NCBI GenBank assembly: GCA_016928155.1
Contig: JAFGLG010000002.1
Span: forward strand, 1 to 64,000
Source of the DNA: Candidatus Woesearchaeota archaeon
GTDB lineage: Archaea; Nanobdellota; Nanobdellia; Woesearchaeales; JAFGLG01
Reading direction: 5' to 3'
Length of the DNA stretch: 64,000 nucleotides
The position numbers and the translations under genes are program-made. Each line of letters starts with the position of its first letter. The stretch's first letter is position 1. Under the pieces are notes generated by a model, which ran no database searches, was not told the origin of the DNA, and saw only the letters and a program-made list of their open reading frames with translations. This document shows positions 16,442 to 23,358 of this stretch, piece by piece.

Positions 16442-16933
16442 TTATGTCTCATCAATGAAGGATTTGCCTTCCATATATTTCTGGCGATACAAGAAACAGC
16501 TTAATTCTCGGAAAAGTTCTCTGCTGATCTGTCGCTTAACATCCCTGAAGGTTATGCGAACATCAACATTCTTGAAACGCCTCTCACCATCAATGATATC
16601 AGTATTCTCATTATAAGCATCCTCTAACATCTTTTCTGCTTCTTGACCTATCTTTTTCATTTCCTCATCAAAATGTGGGTATAATATATCATATAGGTAT
16701 TCCACTGAATTGGAATAGACTTCTCGGGAGTCAGGAATATAAATTTTAATTATGGCATTGCTATTTGGCCGAGGATCAGGCCGCTCTTGCCAATAACCAC
16801 CCAAAAACTCGCAAGAAGAATAACCGCCTATCTTTCTCAAATGCTCCAAAACAATCATCTTGAAAGTCAGCTTTTCATCTGCTCTGCCCTGATAAGATTC
16901 TGCATCAATAAATTTGACATCATCATCAGCCAT
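16442..16933 (-). CDS. Element protein of unknown function upstream of the ATPase
   Basis: 163 residues, soluble and charged. The middle holds NAIIKIYIPDSREVYSNSVE, and the C terminus is helical (VKRQISRELFRELSCFLYRQ). No motif recognised. The gene ends 2 nt before the ATPase start, so the two products probably work together. The frame is real by operon position and composition; function cannot be stated. Confidence 0.6.
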   Translation of the reverse strand: MADDDVKFIDAESYQGRADEKLTFKMIVLEHLRKIGGYSSCEFLGGYWQERPDPRPNSNAIIKIYIPDSREVYSNSVEYLYDILYPHFDEEMKKIGQEAEKMLEDAYNENTDIIDGERRFKNVDVRITFRDVKRQISRELFRELSCFLYRQKYMEGKSFIDET

Positions 16934-16939
16934 ATTCCA

Positions 16940-17110
16940 TCAACCCACATTCCTTTTTTGCTCCAAATGCCTTTTAAGATTCTGCTCCCACAAAAACCGA
17001 AGCTCATTATATCTTTCAAGCCTCTTGAGGATCTCAACCTTCTCATTACTCATGGCCTTCGCATAATACATGACCGCATCAAGATGCGAATTAAAGGTCT
17101 TTGACAACAT
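16940..17110 (-). CDS. Small helical element protein
   Basis: 56 residues, almost wholly helical (SNEKVEILKRLERYNELRFL, WEQNLKRHLEQKRNVG). GAGGAG lies 6 nt before the ATG. It overlaps the upstream 51-codon gene by 20 bp. Function unknown. Confidence 0.5.
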   Translation of the reverse strand: MLSKTFNSHLDAVMYYAKAMSNEKVEILKRLERYNELRFLWEQNLKRHLEQKRNVG

Positions 17111-17246
17111 GATCTAACTCCTCTTTATACCTATCAATGATCAACTGAATCCTCTCCTTATTCTCAGCTTTTTGGAGCAATATCCCATATTTCTTGATTT
17201 GCAGCTCATAAAACCTGATTACCGCTTTCTGACTTCTCTCTTCCAT
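17091..17246 (-). CDS. Small coiled-coil element protein
   Basis: 51 residues, predicted as one long charged helix (MEERSQKAVIRFYELQIKKY to KEELDHVVKDL). Its ATG overlaps the stop of the zinc-ribbon gene (TGATG), which strongly suggests translational coupling. Function unknown. Confidence 0.5.
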   Translation of the reverse strand: MEERSQKAVIRFYELQIKKYGILLQKAENKERIQLIIDRYKEELDHVVKDL

Positions 17247-17437
17247 CACTTTGCACCCGATTTTTTGGATTCTAATTCTTTCCTTCTCAACCTGAAAGTC
17301 TCATTACATGATCTGCTGCAAAATAATGCATCAGATCTCATATTACCAGGAATAGGATTCCTGCACCAAATACAAACCTTGCCTTTTGCAGCTGCTTGGT
17401 TTCCTGGCAAAAACCTTCCTTTCTTGTCTCTTTTCAT
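17246..17437 (-). CDS. Small zinc-knuckle protein of the element
   Basis: 63 residues, basic. CIWCRNPIP and FCSRSCNETF form a C-x2-C...C-x3-C site resembling the small zinc fingers of phage and plasmid genomes that include a 'CS..C...F' helix. Lys/Arg-rich ends suggest nucleic-acid binding. GAGAGGAAAA precedes the ATG. It lies just downstream of the iteron array. Confidence 0.65.
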   Translation of the reverse strand: MKRDKKGRFLPGNQAAAKGKVCIWCRNPIPGNMRSDALFCSRSCNETFRLRRKELESKKSGAK

Positions 17438-17460
17438 TTTTCCTCTCTGTTCCAGGATAT

Positions 17461-17519
17461 AGTGTCACAAGTGTCATAAGTGTCATAAGTGTCACAGCTT
17501 AAGTGTCACAAGTGTCACC
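17461..17519. repeat. Iteron array, putative replication origin of the element
   Basis: Six copies of the 9-mer AGTGTCA(C/T)A occur: four head-to-tail (17461-17496), a 5-bp gap, then two more (17502-17519, the last ending in C). The array covers the stop codon of the replication-protein gene, whose final residues (GDTCDT) are encoded by it. Looser TGTGATAC copies lie at about 17568-17590. Short direct iterons next to a Rep/helicase gene are the usual plan of iteron-controlled plasmid origins. Confidence 0.65.
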
Positions 17520-19013
17520 TTCAATTTCTTCTTCTGTCACATTTTTGCGAGTGATTTCTTCATTTTGTGATACATATGATAGATGTGATACTATATTTTG
17601 GGTTTGTAAAATGAAGAAAAAAGTTTTTTCACTCAACAGATATGCATTACCATCTCGGAAATGCTTAAAATATCTCTTGAATCCCAATTTGTTTAAAAAT
17701 GATGCAATATACCTCTGGCTGGGCTTTTTCTCACCATCAAGGAGAACAATACCACCCCTTATCTCAATTGTCTTAATAGGTATTGGATCCTGCACACCAT
17801 CCAATTTCTCAGATAATACCTCAAGAATTTTGTAATCCCAGCTATCAGGACTCAAATCATTTGTGATATTTTTGCTCTCAGTCAGCTCCTCTGCAAACTG
17901 CCCCATCTCAAGATATAGCTCTTTTGATATCAGTTTGGCTATACAGAGGATTGGCTTCCAGATCTGCCAGTCCCTATTAGTAAGCTTAAACTCCTTTTTA
18001 ATCCCAAACTGATCGCTTGAATAATAAGCATCAACCTGCTTCCAATGAAGCAGAGCAAAAGGATATAAATTGTCCCTGATTGTTTTGAAATCAGGATCCT
18101 TATCTGTGGGCCATGAATCCCCTCTCTTATCTTTCTCTGGACTCTTGATAAAAATCTCTGTGATACAACGATCCTGTAATGCCCCTTCCAAACCCTTAAT
18201 AGAAGCAAACTGCTTGGGGCAATATGCATCATGCATTATTGAAACAAACTTTTCCCCCCTTTTCTCAAGCCTCGGGACTTTCCCTCCCTTCTGCCATCCA
18301 CTATTACACAGCTCAACAATCTCAGAATTTAAGAGATTGCCCTTTTTATCCCTGGTAAATAACTTCTCAGCCTCATCCAGATATAATGTTGGCCTGTTCC
18401 TCTCAACAAACCTGAATATTGTCGCCCCTGTCGGATTCACAAAAACAATCCCATTAAAAGATATAAAAGAACTGATGGTCATGGCTTTGGTTTTGCTTGT
18501 CCCTTTCAATCCAGTATTTTCAATATAAGGGTATGCATCAAAGATATCATAAATGTATGTGCCCATATCCCATAAAGCTCTCAAGGAATTAAATCTCTCA
18601 TCCTGGCAGAAACGATATTCCTCATATTTGCCTCGGATTTTAAGAAATAAATCCTGAGGAGATAGTGTCTTATACTGCTTTCTTAATACACCTTGATAGG
18701 TAATAAAATTTTGAATCTCCTGCAAGCTCCAGGGCTTAAAACCCTCCATTGGTGGATCCAAAAATTTAACATTCTGCTGCCTCTCAAAATCTTGAGTGAT
18801 CTCTCGGAAATCATGATTATCAAATACAATGCACGCCCTCTCTTCCTGGACTGGAGCAGTATATTCCTTCTTATCCTTACTCCTAAACTTTTTCTTCACC
18901 ATTTTAGGTATAATAAACCCAAAATATTTCTGGCCCTTCAGGATACCAATTGCGGGATATAATTTCTGAGTCCTTTTATTTTCATCAAAGATAAAATCCT
19001 CTGTTTCAGTCAT
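17499..19013 (-). CDS. Helicase-like replication protein (phage/plasmid type)
   Basis: 504 residues. The ATPase core has a degenerate Walker A, TGLKGTSKTKAM near residue 175 (SKT instead of GKT), and Walker B RPTLYLDEAEKLF near 220. SGWQKGGKVPR and QDRCITEIFI (sensor/arginine-finger region) follow. The C terminus is winged-helix-like (RYIASFLNKLGFKRYFKHF). It resembles the DUF3631-type helicases of plasmids and phages that unwind an origin. ATG 19013 is chosen over GTG 19019 because it overlaps the upstream gene's stop as ATGA. The gene ends inside the iterons. Confidence 0.7.
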   Translation of the reverse strand: MTETEDFIFDENKRTQKLYPAIGILKGQKYFGFIIPKMVKKKFRSKDKKEYTAPVQEERACIVFDNHDFREITQDFERQQNVKFLDPPMEGFKPWSLQEIQNFITYQGVLRKQYKTLSPQDLFLKIRGKYEEYRFCQDERFNSLRALWDMGTYIYDIFDAYPYIENTGLKGTSKTKAMTISSFISFNGIVFVNPTGATIFRFVERNRPTLYLDEAEKLFTRDKKGNLLNSEIVELCNSGWQKGGKVPRLEKRGEKFVSIMHDAYCPKQFASIKGLEGALQDRCITEIFIKSPEKDKRGDSWPTDKDPDFKTIRDNLYPFALLHWKQVDAYYSSDQFGIKKEFKLTNRDWQIWKPILCIAKLISKELYLEMGQFAEELTESKNITNDLSPDSWDYKILEVLSEKLDGVQDPIPIKTIEIRGGIVLLDGEKKPSQRYIASFLNKLGFKRYFKHFRDGNAYLLSEKTFFFILQTQNIVSHLSYVSQNEEITRKNVTEEEIEGDTCDT

Positions 19014-19147
19014 CTGCACGCCTCTCTATGACAGGGCTTGGGCAGATTTGTCCTGATGTATTCAGAAATGGTAATCCCCTTTTTTTGTGCTTCTTCTCGC
19101 CAGAACCGACTCAATTCAGGATCCGCTTTGAATGTGGTTATCAACAT
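19010..19147 (-). CDS. Small ribbon-helix-helix-like protein
   Basis: 45 residues: strand LITTFKAD, then PELSRFWREEAQKKGITISE and YIRTNLP, the two-helix pattern of Arc/CopG repressors. GGTGA lies 6 nt before the ATG and the stop overlaps the start of the helicase gene (ATGA). It is a probable copy-number or operon regulator placed directly before the replication gene. Confidence 0.6.
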   Translation of the reverse strand: MLITTFKADPELSRFWREEAQKKGITISEYIRTNLPKPCHREACR

Positions 19148-19184
19148 AGTATCACCAGTCTTTTATAGGAAATCCCAGAATAAG

Positions 19185-19295
19185 TTATTTTGGCAATTTT
19201 GAATCTGGGTTTTTTTGAACAGGCACTTTCCCAAGTGCCTTCAGTTTCTCATAAAGGTCATTGAACCACTGGATATGCTCACTTTCCATGATCAT
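19185..19295 (-). CDS. Tiny element protein, doubtful
   Basis: 36 codons (MIMESEHIQWFNDLYEKLKA, ending PDSKLPK) overlapping the end of the RHH gene by 17 bp. Only its position inside a compact operon supports it. Confidence 0.3.
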   Translation of the reverse strand: MIMESEHIQWFNDLYEKLKALGKVPVQKNPDSKLPK

Positions 19296-19428
19296 CGCCT
19301 CGCATTTTGGGAAGATGATTTCTCAAGCACAATTTTACACAGGCTGACATTGTTATACCATTCCACTGCGCTGTTTCTATGAGTTCAGAATGGATATCTT
19401 CAGGTAGATCAACAATAATCTTCTTCAT
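19279..19428 (-). CDS. CopG/Arc ribbon-helix-helix regulator
   Basis: 49 residues. KKIIVDLPEDIHSELIETAQ, then WNGITMSACVKLCLRNHLP, is a textbook ribbon-helix-helix: one strand, helix, turn 'GIT.S', helix. It is the first gene of the leftward operon, next to the divergent promoter region with repeated GGGTAGAAATAAT boxes, and probably represses from there. Confidence 0.7.
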   Translation of the reverse strand: MKKIIVDLPEDIHSELIETAQWNGITMSACVKLCLRNHLPKMRGDDHGK

Positions 19429-19474
19429 GAGCTGAAAATCCCAATATTCAATATTTAAGATTTTTGGTAGAATT

Positions 19475-19573
19475 GGGTAGAAATAATTATTATTTATTTA
19501 TATATCAGTGCCATAATAACGTAAAATATATAAATTTAATATATTATTAAATTGTGAAATGGGTAGAAATAAT
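19475..19573. promoter_or_regulatory. Divergent promoter region with a repeated 13-mer
   Basis: GGGTAGAAATAAT occurs at 19475-19487 and again at 19561-19573, over the start of the rightward gene. A shorter copy, GGTAGAA, lies at 19466. Between them are TTTATATA and AAATATATAAATTTAA boxes. This is a likely switch between the leftward operon and the rightward regulator gene. That it is an operator is inference. Confidence 0.45.
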
Positions 19574-20077
19574 AAAGAAGATTTATTGATGGAACTGGCG
19601 AAAAAAGTATTTGGTGAGAAAAAATTTAAAGAAATAAATGATAAATTAGATTATCAATGGAATTCATTTTTTATGATTGTATATGATATTCAATCAGCAT
19701 TTTCGGCTCGCAAAATGAATTTTCAACATATGGAAATGTTTTATTTATTATTCAAATTGTTCAATTCGGATATTAAATTTTCAAATTCACAACATTTTTT
19801 TCAAAAAATAAAAGATGAGAAACATATTTGGTTATCTGTTAAACAAAATACTCTTTCCAAATTATTTAAGGATTTAAGGGAAAATGATTTTATTATGTCT
19901 GATAAAACAAAAACATCTTCAAGAGGCAAACAAGGCTATTTTGTTCCTGTATTTGCAGAATATTTTAATAAAGAATATAAACTTTCAAATGAAAACATAA
20001 TAGAATTATTCAATATAATCTTATATCATTCTGATGATGGGGGCAGCATTTTTCATTTTACAAAAAAAATAAATTAA
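19559..20077 (+). CDS. AT-rich element gene, possible winged-helix regulator
   Basis: 172 residues from a strikingly AT-rich gene. Codons such as AAA, AAT and TTT dominate, unlike its neighbours, which suggests foreign origin. Middle segment: KHIWLSVKQNTLSKLFKDLR, then a NDFI...TSSRGKQGYFVP hairpin resembling a winged helix. No signal peptide or membrane span. It is transcribed away from the main operon and converges with the integrase gene, a common position for a lysogeny or copy-control regulator. Family not recognised. Confidence 0.5.
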   Translation: MGRNNKEDLLMELAKKVFGEKKFKEINDKLDYQWNSFFMIVYDIQSAFSARKMNFQHMEMFYLLFKLFNSDIKFSNSQHFFQKIKDEKHIWLSVKQNTLSKLFKDLRENDFIMSDKTKTSSRGKQGYFVPVFAEYFNKEYKLSNENIIELFNIILYHSDDGGSIFHFTKKIN

Positions 20078-21318
20078 TTTTTTTTAATTTCTTGATCAAA
20101 GGTGCCTTTCAATCTCTCATCCTTGTATATCATTTCTATAAAAGCATCATATCTCTCCAGCCTTTGCTTGATCTCATGCATCTCCTTTTGGATGCTGCCT
20201 TCATTCTGCACGAGATCCTCCTTCTTGACCTTCAAGAACAGCCCACATTTCTTGCAGTAAGTCATATCAGCCGGATTCCTCTCCTGACATCTGAGGCAAA
20301 TCTGACTATCAAAGACTGACTGCACCTTATCACTTTCCAGGCCATTCAATGCTCTTATCTCTCGCTGATAATCCTTTGCAGAGCTCTTATCATAATTCAC
20401 TATGACCTTTGTGCCTTTTCGCCATCCATACTTTTGCTCCAGGGCACCTGTCGTAACTCCCTTGATCCTGTCCATTGTGACTGAGAATTTTCTGAGCTTG
20501 TAAGGATAGGCCCTTTTATTGATGCCTTGTCTCTGGCAGATCTCTTTCAGCACTAAACCCAGGCCCGCAATTGAGATATCAAATAAATAGATCTTATCTT
20601 TCGGCAGGCTTTTCACATAACTTGATATATGATTGAGCACCCAGCTCTCATAAATATAGATGTCTCTTGTCCCTGTTTTTCCCGAAACTTTGATCTTTAT
20701 GCCATCCTTTATCTCTGAAATGTCCTGTTTTCTGATGGTCAATAACTCTTCTGGCCTTAATCCCTGGCTTGCTGTGATACTGATCCAGCATTTATCTCTG
20801 AGATTTCTTGCTCCCTCAATGATCCTCATGACATCGTCTTCATTAAACCACTCTTCCTTTTCCTTCTTCTTTGAGGGGTTATCCTTTTTCTTGAAATAAG
20901 GAGTCCTCCGATCATAAATCCAGAAATAAATTGGAGTTAAATTCTCATACTTGTCCAGGGTTGTGATGGTCTTATAGAGCATTTGCACAGCTCCCCTATG
21001 ATCATCCTTGGTGCTTTCCCTATGATCCTGGCTGTTGATCTTGGCTGCCAGCTTGATCAGATCCTCTTTGTTGCTGGCTTCTAGGATGTCCTTATCCATC
21101 CAGCTGATCATGTTCTTCCAATGCATGATATACTTGCTTCTCCTGGCATGAGTAAGGCCCTGAGCCTCTAATAGGGCAAAGAAATCCTCCATGACCTGCT
21201 TATTTGAGGGGCTTAAACCTGGCCACTTATCAGGGTGCATATTGCCCTTACCCCCATTTATAAATAAGGGATAGATTCTATTGAAATTGGCTTCATGCCT
21301 GTATATGTCCTTTGGCAT
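20074..21318 (-). CDS. int: Tyrosine recombinase (integrase) with C-terminal zinc ribbon
   Basis: 414 residues. An N-terminal SAM-like DNA-binding domain (about 35-140) precedes the catalytic domain with Arg I in QGLRPEELLTIR, a Lys in the SGKTGTRDIY hairpin, box II YKLRKFS and the nucleophile region VNYDKSS. In box II the usual His-x-x-Arg reads Lys-Leu-Arg with a preceding Tyr, so His is replaced. A C-terminal zinc ribbon (CLRCQERN...CKKCG) and a coiled tail follow, as in several archaeal integrases. It lies 65 bp from the tRNA-Leu 3' end, its likely target. TTAAATA upstream and GGTGAT before the ATG support the start. Confidence 0.88.
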   Translation of the reverse strand: MPKDIYRHEANFNRIYPLFINGGKGNMHPDKWPGLSPSNKQVMEDFFALLEAQGLTHARRSKYIMHWKNMISWMDKDILEASNKEDLIKLAAKINSQDHRESTKDDHRGAVQMLYKTITTLDKYENLTPIYFWIYDRRTPYFKKKDNPSKKKEKEEWFNEDDVMRIIEGARNLRDKCWISITASQGLRPEELLTIRKQDISEIKDGIKIKVSGKTGTRDIYIYESWVLNHISSYVKSLPKDKIYLFDISIAGLGLVLKEICQRQGINKRAYPYKLRKFSVTMDRIKGVTTGALEQKYGWRKGTKVIVNYDKSSAKDYQREIRALNGLESDKVQSVFDSQICLRCQERNPADMTYCKKCGLFLKVKKEDLVQNEGSIQKEMHEIKQRLERYDAFIEMIYKDERLKGTFDQEIKKN

Positions 21319-21340
21319 GGGACATCACCATCCTTCCTGT

Positions 21341-21350
21341 TATTTAAGCA
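21341..21350 (-). promoter_or_regulatory. TATA box of the integrase gene
   Basis: TGCTTAAATA on the minus strand, about 28 nt before the ATG at 21318, between the gene and the attachment site. Confidence 0.4.
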
Positions 21351-21382
21351 TGGTAATACAGAGAATTAAAGTTGAGTATAAG

Positions 21383-21393
21383 TGCGGGGCACA
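21383..21393. other. Putative right attachment site in tRNA-Leu 3' end
   Basis: TGCGGGGCACA forms the discriminator, the acceptor 3' strand and the last bases of the T-stem of the tRNA-Leu gene. It is repeated at 14443-14453. Confidence 0.45.
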
Positions 21394-21499
21394 GGATTCG
21401 AACCTGCGTAGGCACTAAGCCAACAGGGTTCTTAGACAGAACCTCACGACGGTTTTAGTCACCTAAACCTGTCCCGTTTGACCACTCCGGCAACCCCGC
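21383..21499 (-). tRNA. tRNA-Leu (anticodon TAG) with a 33-nt intron
   Basis: Read on the minus strand: acceptor GCGGGGT/GCCCCGC with A73, D-stem CCG/CGG, anticodon stem ACAGG/CCTGT, variable arm GGC-TTAGT-GCC, and T-arm GCAGG-TTCGAAT-CCTGT. The anticodon loop is TTTAGG plus C after removing an intron at 21429-21461, the canonical 37/38 site. The intron forms a textbook bulge-helix-bulge: 4-bp helix TTTA/TAAG, 3-nt bulges GGT and AAC. The mature tRNA has about 84 nt, normal for the type II leucine class. CCA is not encoded. It is the likely integration target of the element. Confidence 0.93.
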
Positions 21500-21572
21500 A
21501 TTGGAATTGAGTGGTCTTGCTCCTATGATTTTTCTCCCTTTTTTAAATATTGCCCTAGAAATGTAAAAAGTG

Positions 21573-21687
21573 CGCCGGCGCAGGGATTTTCAAACCACCG
21601 GCAGAAACCGAAAGCTTTTTGAACCCTGATGTCCCTAAGGACACTCAGGTATCAGCTGAGCGGTCTACAGGGTTGACCGTCGCCGGC
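21573..21687 (-). tRNA. Type II (Ser-like) tRNA with GAT anticodon and a T-loop intron
   Basis: Acceptor GCCGGCG/CGCCGGC with G73, D-stem GGTC/GACC, anticodon arm CTCAG-CTGATAC-CTGAG, long variable arm GTCC-TTAG-GGAC. The T-arm is only complete (CAGGG-TTCAAAT-CCCTG) if 31 nt at 21587-21617 are removed. That segment forms a bulge-helix-bulge (TTCA/TGAA, bulges AAA and AAT), placing the intron at 59/60. Long variable arm plus G73 are serine identity elements, yet the anticodon reads GAT (Ile). The loop differs from the usual Ser(GCT) loop by one base. D-loop G18-G19 and U8 are missing. It is either an unusual serine-charged tRNA or a decaying gene. Confidence 0.75.
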
Positions 21688-21826
21688 ACACATTATTTCC
21701 TTTTTTTATATCTTAATATCTCTTTAGTCAGGATATCTGAAAATCTTTCCTATATGTTACAAGATAAACAATATTAAGAAAGAAAAATCCTGAGAATAAA
21801 TCAAGAAAGACAAGTAATCCGGAATC

Positions 21827-22000
21827 TCACTTCTTCCTCTGGGCCTTCCAGGCAAACTTCCTTCTCTTGGCAGAATTGCCATAACCGCATGAAGAGCAGA
21901 TGCCTGTCTTCATGTGATAAGACCTCTTGCCGCACCTGCGGCAATAGAAGTGAAGCCTCTTACCTGACTTCTTCCCCATAGAAGGAGTTCCTTTAGCCAT
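21827..22000 (-). CDS. rpl37e: Ribosomal protein L37e
   Basis: 57 residues, matching the archaeal/eukaryal L37e pattern: MAKGTPSMGKKSGKRLHFYC, two C-x2-C pairs (CRRCGKR, CSSCGYG) forming a zinc ribbon, and a basic tail SAKRRKFAWKAQRKK. It is a structural protein of the large subunit. It starts 2 nt after the LSm stop on the same strand, the LSm-L37e pair common in archaea. Confidence 0.96.
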   Translation of the reverse strand: MAKGTPSMGKKSGKRLHFYCRRCGKRSYHMKTGICSSCGYGNSAKRRKFAWKAQRKK

Positions 22001-22002
22001 GC

Positions 22003-22230
22003 TCACTCAACCGGAGATATTATTATGATTGTGTCCCCTCTTATAAACACGGTGCCAAGCTTCCTTGTGACCTGGCCATCCACCCTTTCCTCTGCTTCAG
22101 CAAGCACAGTATTGATGTGGATATCAAATGCCTTGAGCTTCCCTATGATCTGCTTCGAGTTCTTCAGCTCAATTATCACTCGCTTATCCCTTGCATGATT
22201 CAATGTGTCTAATGGTCTTGATGCTTCCAT
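22003..22230 (-). CDS. Sm-like archaeal protein (SmAP/LSm)
   Basis: 75 residues with Sm1 (RVIIELKNSKQIIGKLKAFD, HINTVLAEAEE) and Sm2 (VFIRGDTIIIISPVE). SmAPs form heptameric rings that bind U-rich RNA. It is the first gene of the LSm-L37e operon and divergent from S8e. A start-proximal GGGGTCC may help ribosome binding. Confidence 0.95.
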   Translation of the reverse strand: MEASRPLDTLNHARDKRVIIELKNSKQIIGKLKAFDIHINTVLAEAEERVDGQVTRKLGTVFIRGDTIIIISPVE

Positions 22231-22344
22231 ATTATGGACCCCCTTTAAAAAACAAATACTAGGAAAAACATGCGGCCACTATATAAATTTTTCCTATGAA
22301 AAAGCAAAACATATTTAAACAGGGGCCAGACTCAAACAGCCAGA

Positions 22345-22728
22345 ATGGCAATATCACAGAGAAGATCAAAGAGAAAGGTCTCAGGCACGATTTACAACAG
22401 GAAAGGCCGAGGCAAGAGAAAATACGAGCTAGGCAGACTGCCGACAATGACCAAGCTCGGCAAAGAGAAGAGAAAGACCATAAGGGTCAGAGGAGGGAAC
22501 CTCAAGACAAGGCTCATCGGAGCAGAATTCGCCAACCTTTATGATCCCAAGACCAAGAAATACCAGAAAGCAAAGATCAAGACAGTGGCTGACAATCCGG
22601 CAAACAAGAACTATGTCAGGCGAAACATCATCACAAAAGGCACAATCATAGATACTGAAGCAGGAAAAGCGAGAATAACAAGCAGGCCCGGACAGGATGG
22701 GATCCTGAATGCAGTGCTGGTCAAATAA
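22345..22728 (+). CDS. rps8e: Ribosomal protein S8e
   Basis: 127 residues, the compact archaeal form of small-subunit protein S8e: [56 protein letters not shown], and the end [15 protein letters not shown]. Divergent from LSm with a TATTTAAAC-type box upstream. Its 3' end overlaps that of the isochorismatase-like gene by 8 bp. Confidence 0.95.
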   Translation: MAISQRRSKRKVSGTIYNRKGRGKRKYELGRLPTMTKLGKEKRKTIRVRGGNLKTRLIGAEFANLYDPKTKKYQKAKIKTVADNPANKNYVRRNIITKGTIIDTEAGKARITSRPGQDGILNAVLVK

Positions 22729-23281
22729 GTTTTCTCAATATCTCTTTTGAAGATAATACTTCCCCAAAATGATCATTGATATTCTCCAAAGACATCTTAT
22801 GTGTCCTCTTATCATATGTGAAATTCAGATCTGAACAGAAAAAGACATTGAAATCCCTGTACATGGCACCCCTTGCAGTGGAATCACAGCAGACATTTGT
22901 CATTGTGCCGATGATTATTATGTTCTTGATCCTTTTCTTCTTAAGGATTGACTCAAGATCAGTGCCATAAAACGCATCATAACGATGCTTGTCAATTATG
23001 ATATCATCTTCAGTGTAAATGCTCTCATGGATATTCCAACCATGAGTGCCTTTCTTCAATACTTCACCAATGAGCTCAGGATAAAGCCTGGCCTCAATAG
23101 GGTTCTTCTTCGGCGAGAAGCAGTGCCTTGTATAGATTATCAAGAATCCTTTTTCCCTGCAGGCATCGATGAATGACTTGATCCTTTTCAGGTTCTTCCT
23201 GATAGAAATGTTGCCATAAACTGAATCTTCCTCAATGAAATCATTCTGGAGATCAACCACAAGCAATGCTGTTCCTGCCAT
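22721..23281 (-). CDS. Isochorismatase-fold hydrolase (nicotinamidase-like)
   Basis: 186 residues of the cysteine hydrolase superfamily. The catalytic triad is visible: Asp in [10 protein letters not shown] (about residue 9), Lys in [12 protein letters not shown], and Cys in [16 protein letters not shown] (usual cis-peptide before Cys). Members hydrolyse nicotinamide, isochorismate or related amides. The motif pattern is closest to nicotinamidase-like enzymes, but the metal-binding His set is not clear. An alternative ATG at 23287 sits at leaderless distance from TTTATATG; the longer upstream frame has no signals. It is divergent from korA. Confidence 0.85.
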   Translation of the reverse strand: MAGTALLVVDLQNDFIEEDSVYGNISIRKNLKRIKSFIDACREKGFLIIYTRHCFSPKKNPIEARLYPELIGEVLKKGTHGWNIHESIYTEDDIIIDKHRYDAFYGTDLESILKKKRIKNIIIIGTMTNVCCDSTARGAMYRDFNVFFCSDLNFTYDKRTHKMSLENINDHFGEVLSSKEILRKLI

Positions 23282-23358
23282 CAGCATATCCAGATATTGC
23301 ACATATAAATAGTTTAGCATGGAAACCTTTAAAAACACGGATTCCAAAAAGAGAAACA

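Larger units (their letters stand above)
14443..21393. mobile_element. Probable integrated plasmid or provirus in tRNA-Leu
   Basis: The segment lies between two copies of TGCGGGGCACA. The right copy is the 3' end of the tRNA-Leu(TAG) gene and the left copy lies beside the parvulin gene, giving a unit of about 6.94 kb. The integrase gene is next to the tRNA end, as expected. Inside are an AbrB-type and two ribbon-helix-helix regulators, a helicase-like replication protein with iterons, a P-loop ATPase, several tiny zinc-finger or helical proteins and an AT-rich regulator read in the opposite direction. No recognisable capsid, portal or conjugation gene is seen. The att repeat is short, so the exact borders are the weakest part. 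Confidence 0.65.

Noticed and set aside
17461-17519. CRISPR array
   Set aside because: Units of 9 bp repeat without spacers. This is an iteron pattern, and no cas gene is present.
21573-21687. Selenocysteine tRNA
   Set aside because: The long variable arm and G73 fit, but the D-stem is only 4-5 bp, the acceptor 7 bp and the anticodon is not TCA.
23266-23358. N-terminal extension of KorA
   Set aside because: The in-frame extension overlaps the divergent gene start and contains the TATA box; the protein family begins at the ATG at 23359.
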